Both the position numbers and the translations under genes were made by a program. DNA of 23,883 nt from a virus. Numbering within the stretch: position 1 is the first letter of the stretch; every line of letters begins with the position of its first letter. The DNA is taken from positions 1 to 23,883 of the IMG/VR virus record IMGVR_UViG_3300000956_000043. One strand, 5' to 3'. This document shows, piece by piece, positions 6,035-12,500 of this stretch. The notes under the pieces are model-generated. The model saw only the letters and a program-made list of their open reading frames with translations, was not told where the DNA came from and searched no databases.

Positions 6035-6234
6035 CGCTGAAGGGTTGAAGGCAACAAAAGCCCGATGACCTTGAAAACGTAGGCTGCCAGGACGTATCCC
6101 GCGGTCTACCCATGGCGCGCCAGTGACCCACTGGGCTACAACATAATGACTCTTATGTCTACGCAGAGTCACGGGGCTGCTCTAGAACTAGGGCATAACG
6201 GGACATAAGCTGTTCGATAATGGCCATTATGTAA
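6035..6234. promoter_or_regulatory. AT-rich palindromic intergenic block
   Basis: This 200-base stretch has no convincing gene and is visibly richer in A/T than its surroundings. It holds a hairpin at 6120-6134 (CCAGTG-ACC-CACTGG), ACATAA at 6141-6146 facing TTATGT at 6153-6158, and a 7-base inverted repeat TGACTCT/AGAGTCA at 6147-6153 and 6165-6171. It also has ACATAA at 6203-6208, the perfect 14-base palindrome ATAATGGCCATTAT at 6217-6230, and TTATGT at 6227-6232. GATAAT at 6216-6221 resembles a -10 box but lacks a recognisable -35. Operators, a recombination site or a control region are possible readings. No tRNA could be folded from it. Confidence 0.55.
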
Positions 6235-6327
6235 AGTACGCAGGTCAGAGGCCTTCTGGAATGCTTCCAAAAGTTCGCAGGGGCCGGAGATCAGGATCTC
6301 TCTACTCCACAGGACATCAAGATCAAC

Positions 6328-6561
6328 TTGAGCCCGATCGTAGCCAGATACGGCACTCAGGCATGGCGCTACCTGGGCTGGACCGACCGTGGTCTGGCGC
6401 GGATAGAGCGATGGAAGGCAAAGGCTGCTGCCTGCGGCATGTCCACGGCTGAGGTTGAGGCGCTGTGGGCACAGGTGGAGCTGGCCCAGATGCTCGGTGC
6501 TACGCCGTTCAGCGCGCTGGTAGAGGCGGACCGGCGGCTTGTGGCCTGGATGGCGCGCTAG
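6328..6561 (+). CDS. Hypothetical protein with uncertain or lost start
   Basis: From a TTG at 6328 this encodes 77 residues (SPIVARYGTQAWRYLGWTDR, ending RRLVAWMAR), mostly helical, tryptophan-rich and of protein-like composition. The frame stays open upstream to 6235 with equally protein-like sequence (VRGLLECFQKFAGAGD), but contains no ATG or GTG, only a CTG at 6256. Immediately before the open part, in the same frame, sits ATG TAA at 6229-6234. The gene may use a rare start or may have lost its original 5' end. Its TAG shares the CTAG at 6558-6561 with the convergent - strand gene. Family not recognised. Confidence 0.5.
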   Translation: MSPIVARYGTQAWRYLGWTDRGLARIERWKAKAAACGMSTAEVEALWAQVELAQMLGATPFSALVEADRRLVAWMAR

Positions 6562-6719
6562 GGTCTCCATCCTTTCGGCATGCGTTGGGCGTAGGCGAGC
6601 ATCCGTCGCATGAGCTCGGAGCGGGACAGGCCCTCGTCCTTGGCGCGGGTTTCCAGGGCTGCGGAGCCGGCCTGGGTGAGCCAGAGGCCCACGAAGTAGG
6701 GGCGTCGGCGGGTGGGCAT
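6558..6719 (-). CDS. Short ribbon-helix-helix protein
   Basis: This - strand gene of 53 residues runs from the ATG complementary to 6717-6719, with an in-frame stop just upstream, to a TAG complementary to 6558-6560. The sequence begins MPTRRRPYFVGLWLT (basic start plus strand), continues with helix QAGSAALETRAKDEG, turn LSRSE and helix LMRRMLAYAQRM, and ends PKGWRP. This is the standard layout of tiny actinophage ribbon-helix-helix proteins. The - strand sequence TATGTT, six bases, then ATG lacks a ribosome-binding site and fits a leaderless promoter. Two identical TGTTTAACA sites upstream suggest autoregulation. It lies between the small and large terminase genes. Confidence 0.75.
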   Translation of the reverse strand: MPTRRRPYFVGLWLTQAGSAALETRAKDEGLSRSELMRRMLAYAQRMPKGWRP

Positions 6720-6760
6720 GTGTTAAACATACTGCCGAATCAAGATCCCGTGTTAAACAC
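6720..6760. promoter_or_regulatory. Two identical operator-like sites 30 bases apart
   Basis: GTGTTAAACA occurs at 6720-6729 and again at 6750-6759. Each contains the near-palindrome TGTT-A-AACA, and the second extends to GTGTTAAACAC. The centre-to-centre distance of exactly 30 bases is close to three helical turns, placing both on one DNA face. The first overlaps the inferred -10 and start of the - strand ribbon-helix-helix gene; the second overlaps its upstream promoter region and precedes the + strand gene at 6776. This suits a dimer-of-dimers repressor site controlling both directions. Confidence 0.6.
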
Positions 6761-6775
6761 GCGCCGGGGGGTGTC

Positions 6776-7489
6776 ATGCCCGCTCGGGTGATGGTGGCTG
6801 GCCGGTGGGCGGGGGTTGAGGAGATCCTGGGTCATCCGGGACATTCCAGCCAGAAGTCGCATGGTCGCAGAGGTGGGCCGGGCACCGGGCGGAACCTGAT
6901 CGAGACCAAGGAGGCGGCCGAGGCGTTGGCCGCCCGTGTCTGGTCGACTGCCGGCGAGTCCCAGTTCGGTCCGCACGGCGACGAAGTTCTGCATCACATC
7001 GTCAAGGAGCAGGGGTTCGGCCCGACCGAAGTGGTGCCGAAGGGTCAGATGGACGCGATCCGGGCCGAGCACAGGGGGATGTTCCGGGGGGTCGGGCCGT
7101 CGCGCGACGGGAAGAAGTCGGGCGACGACATTCACAATGAGATGGCAACCGACGCCGCGTTCCAGGGTCGGGGGGTTGCCGGCAACGGCACCTACATGAC
7201 CAGTCGGGCCAGCGAGGCCGCAGGATACGGGACGGTGCGGGCCTACGCACTGCACAAGGACGCCCGGGTCGTGCAACATAACGAGATGCACGCCGAACAG
7301 AAGGCGTTCCTGAGTCAGCTCGACCGGGGGTCGCTGGCTCATGCGATGTTCAGCGACCGCGGCCGGTTCGCCGCCGCCCGTGGGTATGACGCGTACGAGT
7401 GGGAGTTCTCCGATCCCGAGGCTGGTGGGGCCATGACCGGCCGCTGGGTGGTACTCAATCGCGGGGCACTGTTCATGGAGGAGGCGTAA
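6776..7489 (+). CDS. ADP-ribosyltransferase-like protein with HPGH leader
   Basis: This encodes 237 residues from the ATG at 6776, with GGGGGGTGTC before it. Residues 1-32 form a leader with HPGHSSQKSHGR at 20-31, shared with the metallopeptidase-like protein at 9153. The body has features of phage ADP-ribosyltransferase-fold proteins: FRGV at 103-106 (candidate NAD-binding Arg), the GNGTYMTS loop and strand at 136-143 followed by ASEAAGYG, GYDAYEWE at 203-210, and WVVLNRGAL at 224-232. Members transfer ADP-ribose from NAD to host proteins. Exact catalytic Glu assignment is unclear. It is followed with overlap by a small acidic gene and then the large terminase. Packaging in the virion is inference. 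Confidence 0.7.
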   Translation: MPARVMVAGRWAGVEEILGHPGHSSQKSHGRRGGPGTGRNLIETKEAAEALAARVWSTAGESQFGPHGDEVLHHIVKEQGFGPTEVVPKGQMDAIRAEHRGMFRGVGPSRDGKKSGDDIHNEMATDAAFQGRGVAGNGTYMTSRASEAAGYGTVRAYALHKDARVVQHNEMHAEQKAFLSQLDRGSLAHAMFSDRGRFAAARGYDAYEWEFSDPEAGGAMTGRWVVLNRGALFMEEA

Positions 7490-7665
7490 TGCCCACGCCG
7501 GAACTGTCCCGGCGACTGGGTGAGGCTGTCGGCACCCACGCGGTCGACCCCGACGAGCAGAAGCTGATCTTCGACGCGTACAACCAGGCGGAGGACTTCG
7601 ACGACCTTCCGTCCGAGATCCAGCAGTTGGTGCAGGACATCGAGGCCAGCCCGCCGTCGCCGTGA
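7489..7665 (+). CDS. Small acidic protein
   Basis: This encodes 58 residues from the ATG at 7489, overlapping the previous stop (TAATG) behind a strong GGAGGAGG site. It is markedly acidic, with segments DPDEQKLIFDAYNQAEDFDD and EIQQLVQDIEAS, probably three short helices, and no cysteines. Tight coupling to the ADP-ribosyltransferase-like gene raises the possibility of a partner, inhibitor or immunity protein, but acidic small proteins are also common beside terminases. Nothing in the sequence decides between these. Confidence 0.7.
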   Translation: MPTPELSRRLGEAVGTHAVDPDEQKLIFDAYNQAEDFDDLPSEIQQLVQDIEASPPSP

Positions 7666-7680
7666 CCGTCTGGGGGTGTC

Positions 7681-9156
7681 ATGGACATCCCCGCCGCCGC
7701 ATGGGACAAGTTCCTCTCGTTCTACGAGCCGAAGGCCGACAAGTACGCCACGCCGGGTCAACTGGCGCAGGCCCTTGATCACCGGACCGTCCAGACCCCG
7801 GCGCTGGATCTTGTCGACCAGGCGTTGTGCAACCTCGCCGACGGGCTGACCAAGCGGCTGATCATCTCGATCGCCCCGCAGGAAGGCAAGTCGGAGAGGG
7901 TGTCGCGGCGGTTCCCGCTGTGGATGCTGCTCCGCAACCCCGACCTGCGGATCGCGATCGCGTCGTACGAGGCGACTAGGGCCAGACGGTGGGGGCGGGC
8001 GATCCGCAACGACATCAAGGCGCACCCCGAGCTGGGGCTTTCGGTGTCGTCGGACCGGGCGGCGGCGGCGGACTGGCAACTGGCGGCCTCCAACGGGTCG
8101 ATCTACTGCGTCGGTGTGGGCGGGGCCTTGACGGGTAGTCCGGTGGATCTCATGATCATCGACGACCCGCACAAGGGCCACAAGGAGGCCGACTCTCCCG
8201 TCCAGAGAGATGACGTGTGGGAGTGGTGGACCGGCACCGTCCGGACCCGGTTCGCGCCGGAGACGCCGATCGTGCTGATCATGACCCGCTGGCACGAGGA
8301 CGACCTCGCCGGACGGATGATCCGCGACGACGGGGCGTCGTGGACCGTGATCAACATCCCGGCGCAGGCCGACCACCGGCCGGACCACGGCGAGACCGAC
8401 CTACTTGGAAGGGAGCCGGGGCAGTTCCTGGTCTCCACCCGCGGCCGACATGAACTGCGGCCGAAGGGGACGTGCGCCAAGCACCCCGACCGGGAGTGCT
8501 GCGACTGGGAGGACATCAAGGCCGACGTCGGCTCCCGGACCTGGAGCGCGCTGTATCAGGGCAAGCCTTCACCGGGTGAGGGGCTGATCTTCCGCCGGGA
8601 GTGGTGGCAGTACTACCAGACTCCTCAGTGGCTGGTCGAAGACGACGGCACCCACCTGACGCTGACTTTCGACGAGGTCCTGACGTCCTGGGACTTTGCG
8701 TTCAAGGACACCGACTCGTCGGACTTCGTGGTCGGGCAGGTCTGGGGACGCAGGGGAGCGGACGCATACCTGCTGGACCAGGTGCGGGGACGTTGGTCGT
8801 TCGTCGAGACGTGCATGCAGTTCCGGTCCCTCGCCGCGAAGTGGCCTTCGGCCATCGCTCAACTGGTGGAGGACAAGGCCAACGGTCCTGCGGTCATCTC
8901 GTCTCTGCAGCGAGTGGTTCCCGGGATCATCCCGGTCCAGCCGGACGGGTCCAAGGTCGCGCGGGCGAGCGCGGTGAGTCCGTTCTGTGAGGCCGGCAAC
9001 GTGTATCTGCCGGAGTTCGCGCCGTGGGTCGGTGACCTGGTCGAGGAGTGCGCGTCGTTCCCGCTCTCGACCCACGACGACCAGGCCGACACGTTGTCCC
9101 AGGCGCTGACCCGACTGCTGCTGCACAACGTCCGACCCCGGGTGAGGTTCCTGTGA
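7681..9156 (+). CDS. Terminase large subunit
   Basis: This encodes 491 residues from the ATG at 7681, after GGGGGTGTC. It powers DNA packaging at the portal and cuts concatemers. The ATPase half has a Walker A-like loop APQEGKS at 65-71 (an atypical form), Walker B LMIIDDP at 157-163 and a coupling motif around TRWHEDDLAG at 202-211. The nuclease half shows the RNase H-like acidic residues in SWDFAFKD (Asp338), VEDKANG (Glu397/Asp398) and HDDQAD (466-470). A Cys-containing insert, CAKHPDRECCDW at 265-276, sits between the domains. Length is normal. The stop overlaps the next GTG (GTGA), so the following gene is co-translated. Confidence 0.95.
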   Translation: MDIPAAAWDKFLSFYEPKADKYATPGQLAQALDHRTVQTPALDLVDQALCNLADGLTKRLIISIAPQEGKSERVSRRFPLWMLLRNPDLRIAIASYEATRARRWGRAIRNDIKAHPELGLSVSSDRAAAADWQLAASNGSIYCVGVGGALTGSPVDLMIIDDPHKGHKEADSPVQRDDVWEWWTGTVRTRFAPETPIVLIMTRWHEDDLAGRMIRDDGASWTVINIPAQADHRPDHGETDLLGREPGQFLVSTRGRHELRPKGTCAKHPDRECCDWEDIKADVGSRTWSALYQGKPSPGEGLIFRREWWQYYQTPQWLVEDDGTHLTLTFDEVLTSWDFAFKDTDSSDFVVGQVWGRRGADAYLLDQVRGRWSFVETCMQFRSLAAKWPSAIAQLVEDKANGPAVISSLQRVVPGIIPVQPDGSKVARASAVSPFCEAGNVYLPEFAPWVGDLVEECASFPLSTHDDQADTLSQALTRLLLHNVRPRVRFL

Positions 9157-9989
9157 AGCTGCGGGTCTCGGGGTTGTGGGTGGACGTCGGGAACGTTATC
9201 GAGTTGCTGAACCACCCGGGCCACGCCGACCAGAAGTCACACGGACGCAAGAAGTCCGGCGGCGATCACGAGGTCCGGGACGCGCTCGCTGGCGCCGGGA
9301 CGATTGGGGCGATTAGCCGCGCCGCCGCGGCAGAGGCGAAGCGCATCACCGGGCGGGACATTCTATTCGAGATGGACGGGTCGGACCCGCAGACCGCCAG
9401 GGAGCACGCGGAGGGGGTCCTCCAGGGGCTGGAGCGGTTCCCCGCTGCGAATCTTGGGCGCGTCAGTGTGGCGAGGCTTGGCCCAACCACCTATGCGCAC
9501 GCCGACGGAAACACCATCGTGTTCAACTCAACCTACGCATCCAGGGCCGGCCGGGCCGAGTACCTCAAAAGCCTCGCCGTGGATGTGCGGGGGTGGGACG
9601 AAGGGCTTCAGGTGTACGGAATCAGCGCTCTGAAGATGAGCGGCTTCCATACCCGCAACAGTGGGTCCCCGACGGCGGTCGCGCTGCACGAGTTCGGCCA
9701 CGTGATGGACATTGCGACGACGCATCGACGCAGTGGGCCGCGGGTGGATGAGATTGTCCAACGGGCCACGAAGCGCGAGCAGGCCAAGCAGACCGTGCCC
9801 GGTAGTCCGGTGAGTGGATCCGGCGATCTGGTACTTCGGACCGTGTCCGGCTACGCGATGACCAACCGAACGGAACTCATTGCCGAGGCGTTTACCGATG
9901 TGATGGTGAATGGCTCCGGCGCGTCTTCGGTCTCTCGCGACATCTTCGGCGTCCTGGAGGACTCGTACAACGCGTCCCACGGGAGATGA
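9153..9989 (+). CDS. HExxH metallopeptidase-like protein with HPGH leader
   Basis: This encodes 278 residues from a GTG at 9153, coupled to the terminase. The leader contains HPGHADQKSHGR at 21-32, the same motif and position as in the ADP-ribosyltransferase-like protein. The catalytic signature is HEFGHVMD at 179-186 (two zinc-binding His and the general base Glu). A later NRTELIAEAFTD at 238-249 offers a Glu as third zinc ligand, with an upstream Tyr (GYAM). This matches zincin-type proteins found with phage head genes. The segment 95-165 is strand-rich. Substrate is unknown: host target, cell wall or phage protein. Activity is inferred from the motif only. Confidence 0.75.
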   Translation: MKLRVSGLWVDVGNVIELLNHPGHADQKSHGRKKSGGDHEVRDALAGAGTIGAISRAAAAEAKRITGRDILFEMDGSDPQTAREHAEGVLQGLERFPAANLGRVSVARLGPTTYAHADGNTIVFNSTYASRAGRAEYLKSLAVDVRGWDEGLQVYGISALKMSGFHTRNSGSPTAVALHEFGHVMDIATTHRRSGPRVDEIVQRATKREQAKQTVPGSPVSGSGDLVLRTVSGYAMTNRTELIAEAFTDVMVNGSGASSVSRDIFGVLEDSYNASHGR

Positions 9990-9999
9990 GTGGGTTGTC

Positions 10000-10248
10000 A
10001 TGACCAGTCGGCCCGCCATTCAGTGTCTCACTTGCAAGCACTACGTCAGTCCATTCGACCGCGAAGACGAAGGCGCACGATCCGACGAGCCGACCCAGGT
10101 CTGCGCTGCATATCCGGCGGGAATCCCGGACGAGATCTGGACCAACAAGGTCGACCACCGCGAGCCATTCGAGGGCGATAACGGAATCCGGTGGGCAACC
10201 AGCGGACCCGACTTCCCCGAGTATGCGATGAGTGAGGGGGGCCAGTGA
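10000..10248 (+). CDS. Conserved small Cys-containing phage protein
   Basis: This encodes 82 residues from the ATG at 10000, preceded by GTGGGTTGTC, which resembles the G-rich sites before 6776 and 7681. CLTCKHY near residue 9 and a later CAAYPAGIPDEIW, followed by DHREPFEGDNGIRW, form a pattern I have seen repeatedly in short actinophage proteins beside portal or capsid genes. The Cys residues could bind zinc. No function is established for the pattern. The TGA overlaps the following GTG. Confidence 0.75.
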   Translation: MTSRPAIQCLTCKHYVSPFDREDEGARSDEPTQVCAAYPAGIPDEIWTNKVDHREPFEGDNGIRWATSGPDFPEYAMSEGGQ

Positions 10249-10460
10249 CTACCTGGGAGTACGCGCACGAGTGGGCCCGCCCCCGCGCGCGCGCGGGGGC
10301 CCAGGCCCTGACCACCGTTGCACGTAAGGCCCGCAAGCTTGCCCTGCCCGTCCTCGGCGCCGGGTGCTTCGTCGGCGCGGCGTTCACCGTCTCCGTCCTC
10401 GCCGGACTCCTCGTGGCTGGGGCGGCGTGCTTCTTCGTCGAGTGGCGGTTCGCCAAGTGA
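10245..10460 (+). CDS. Small membrane protein
   Basis: This encodes 71 residues from a GTG at 10245. The N-terminal 33 residues are basic (RPRARAGAQAL, ARKARK). Residues about 34-66 are hydrophobic (PVLGAGCFVGAAFTVSVLAG, then LLVAGAACFFVEW), long enough for two closely spaced membrane helices or one long one. The gene sits between packaging and portal genes and overlaps the portal start. Role unknown. A 22-base GC-only palindrome lies near its 5' end. Confidence 0.75.
   Translation: MTTWEYAHEWARPRARAGAQALTTVARKARKLALPVLGAGCFVGAAFTVSVLAGLLVAGAACFFVEWRFAK
10279..10300. repeat. 22-base perfect GC palindrome
   Basis: The element is G, CCCCC, (GC)5, GGGGG, C: perfectly self-complementary, made only of G and C, with five alternating GC steps at its centre. 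It lies about 35 bases into the small membrane-protein gene. In mRNA or single-stranded DNA it would form a very stable hairpin; in duplex DNA the centre is prone to the Z form. Confidence 0.8.
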
Positions 10461-11749
10461 GGTCCACCCTCCATGGCCTGATCGACACCTTCCGCAACGC
10501 GACCCCCGTTCCGTACGTCGGGAAGTCGAACATCGCGTGGCCGTGGGCGAAGAAGGGCAACACCACCGCCCAACTGGAAGCCATGGGCACTGTCGGGACG
10601 CTGTTCAACATCGTCTCTACGACGTCGGTGGCGGTGGCCGAGGTGGAGTGGAAGCTCTACCGCAAGTCGACGACCGGCGACCCGAACGACCGCAAGGAAG
10701 TCACCTCGCACGCGGCGCTGGACCTGTGGAACCAGCCGAACAAGTTCATGACGAGACAGGAGCTCGTCGAGTCGGTGCAGCAGCACATCGACCTGACCGG
10801 CGAGGGCTGGTGCGTGGTCTCCCGCAACCCCCGGGTCCCGTCCATTCCCTTGGAGTTGTGGCCGGTCCGCCCCGACCAGATGGCCCCCCAACCCTCCCCA
10901 ACGGACTTCATCGTCGGCTACTGGTTCACCGCCCCCGACGGCGCGCAGATGCCCCTGCCGGTCGACGACGTCCTGTTCATGCGCATGCCGAATCCAACGG
11001 ATCCCTACCGGGGGATGGGCCCCGTCCAGTCGGTCATGCTCGACCTGGACTCGTCACACCTGTCGGCGCAGTACAACCGCAACTTCTTCGCCAACTCCGC
11101 CCAGCCCGGCGGGATCATCGAGGTCGAGAAGCGGCTGAGCGACGACGAGTTCAACGAGCTTGTCGCCCGGTGGAGAGAACAGCACCAGGGTGTGGCCAAC
11201 GCCCACCGGGTCGCGGTGATCGAGCAGGGCAAGTGGGTCACGAACAACTACACGATGCACGACATGCAGTTCGTCGAGCTGCGCAACGTGTCGAAGGAGA
11301 AGATCCGCGAGGCGTTCGGGTTCCCCGCCTTCGCTGCCGGCGAGGTTGTAGACGTAAACAAGGCCGTGGCCGAGGCATCCTCGCTGTGGTTCGCCCGAAG
11401 GCTGACCGTTCCCCGCCTCAAGCGGTGGAAGGGGATGCTGAACAACGACTTCCTGCCGTTGTTCGGCGCCACCACCAAGGGCCTGGAGTTCGACTACATC
11501 TCCCCGGTGATGGAGGACCGCGAGGCCAACAACGCCGAGCGCGACTCGATCACCACAGCGCTGGCGACGCTCGCTCCCGTGGTCGAGGTCGACCAGAACG
11601 TCCTGTCGTGGCTGGGCCTGCCGCCCACGTTCAAGCCCGCGCCGAAGCCCGAACCAGCCCCCGTAGAGCCGGCTGCGGTTCCCACCGAGCAGGTGACGGC
11701 CCTACTGCGCGCGGTGGTGAACGATGGCCGGCGCAACTGGTGGGATTAG
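10457..11749 (+). CDS. Portal protein, HK97 family
   Basis: This encodes 430 residues from a GTG at 10457 that overlaps the previous stop. A longer frame upstream exists only as overlap. The sequence matches HK97-type portals: LEAMGTVGTLFNIVSTTSVA near the N-terminus, AALDLWNQPNKFMTRQE, the GEGWCVV strand, PDQMAP, DVLFMRMPNPTDPYRGMGP, then YNRNFFANSAQPGGIIE and LRNVSKEKIREAFGFP. Twelve copies form the ring through which DNA enters and to which the neck attaches. A Pro/Glu-rich tail follows about residue 395. It overlaps the MuF-like gene by 26 bases. Confidence 0.93.
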   Translation: MRSTLHGLIDTFRNATPVPYVGKSNIAWPWAKKGNTTAQLEAMGTVGTLFNIVSTTSVAVAEVEWKLYRKSTTGDPNDRKEVTSHAALDLWNQPNKFMTRQELVESVQQHIDLTGEGWCVVSRNPRVPSIPLELWPVRPDQMAPQPSPTDFIVGYWFTAPDGAQMPLPVDDVLFMRMPNPTDPYRGMGPVQSVMLDLDSSHLSAQYNRNFFANSAQPGGIIEVEKRLSDDEFNELVARWREQHQGVANAHRVAVIEQGKWVTNNYTMHDMQFVELRNVSKEKIREAFGFPAFAAGEVVDVNKAVAEASSLWFARRLTVPRLKRWKGMLNNDFLPLFGATTKGLEFDYISPVMEDREANNAERDSITTALATLAPVVEVDQNVLSWLGLPPTFKPAPKPEPAPVEPAAVPTEQVTALLRAVVNDGRRNWWD

Positions 11750-12500
11750 CAACGTAGTCGACATTGACCTGTCCGAGGTCGAGCGGGAGTTCGAGGAACG
11801 TCTGGACTCCCTGTGGTCGGGGTGGGACCAGATCTCCGCCGAGTGGCGGCGGCAGATCGTCGACCAGGTAAGAGTCGCCGTCACCGCCAACGACCTCGCC
11901 GCGCTGGCCGCGATCTCGGTCAGTACGGCGGCAGCGCAGGAGGCGCTGGTCGAGGCGATGGTGGACATGGCCCTGACCGCGGCAAGGCGGATGTCCCGCG
12001 AAGCCGAAGCACAGGGGGTCCGGATCGACCCGGTGGCGTCGGACTCGGCCGTCTTCGCCGCGGTCGCCGGTGCCTCTGTGGCACTGCTCGCCGAGGGGCT
12101 GACCAACTCTGCCGGGCGCGAAGCCCTGCGGCAGTGGTCCCCCTCCACGTCGGGTGATGACGTCTCCCGGTCGGTGCTCGAGCACCTGGAGCAGTTGTCC
12201 GACGCCTTCCCCCGGATGCAACTGGGCGCCGCGCTCACCTCGGCCCAGAACACCGGCCGTCTCAACACCGCCCTGTCCGGTCCGGTCGCCGCGCTGTATG
12301 CGAGCGAGGTCATGGACCGCAACACCTGCAGACCATGCCGGGAGGTGGACGGGAAGTGGCTGGGCAACACCGACGACCCCGACACCCCCGCGCGGGTGGC
12401 GGAGGTCTACCCGAACGGCGGCTACCGGTTCTGTCAGGGCGGAGTGCGCTGCAGAGGCACGATCGTGAGCGTTTTCAGACCAGAAACGGTGGGTCCATGA
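11724..12500 (+). CDS. MuF-like head morphogenesis protein
   Basis: This encodes 258 residues from the ATG at 11724, inside the portal's 3' end. The N-terminal two thirds are helical and acidic (VEREFEERLDSLWSGWDQIS, long Ala-rich helices). Residues about 185-258 resemble the MuF domain: LYASEVMDRNTCRPCREVDG with a CxxC, then YPNGGYRFCQGGVRCRGTIV with two more cysteines. MuF proteins are minor capsid proteins made next to the portal and may enter the virion. There is no toxin domain fused at the C-terminus. A short overlap with the protease (ATGA) follows. Confidence 0.85.
   Translation: MAGATGGISNVVDIDLSEVEREFEERLDSLWSGWDQISAEWRRQIVDQVRVAVTANDLAALAAISVSTAAAQEALVEAMVDMALTAARRMSREAEAQGVRIDPVASDSAVFAAVAGASVALLAEGLTNSAGREALRQWSPSTSGDDVSRSVLEHLEQLSDAFPRMQLGAALTSAQNTGRLNTALSGPVAALYASEVMDRNTCRPCREVDGKWLGNTDDPDTPARVAEVYPNGGYRFCQGGVRCRGTIVSVFRPETVGP

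Noticed and set aside
6178-6190. GCTCTAGAACTAG, identical to part of a common cloning-vector polylinker
   Set aside because: Only 13 bases match, with no further vector sequence on either side; most likely chance, though the assembly could be checked here.
6035-6235. Possible tRNA or tRNA-derived attachment site (TAGCCCAGTGGG on the - strand and GTTCGATAA on the + strand resemble tRNA arms)
   Set aside because: No cloverleaf could be completed: acceptor arms do not pair and the T-arm lacks a proper stem and the C after the loop.
6169-6777. 202-residue open frame on the - strand across the regulatory zone
   Set aside because: His/Pro/Arg-rich without recognisable features. It conflicts with the better supported 53-residue ribbon-helix-helix gene in another frame of the same strand.
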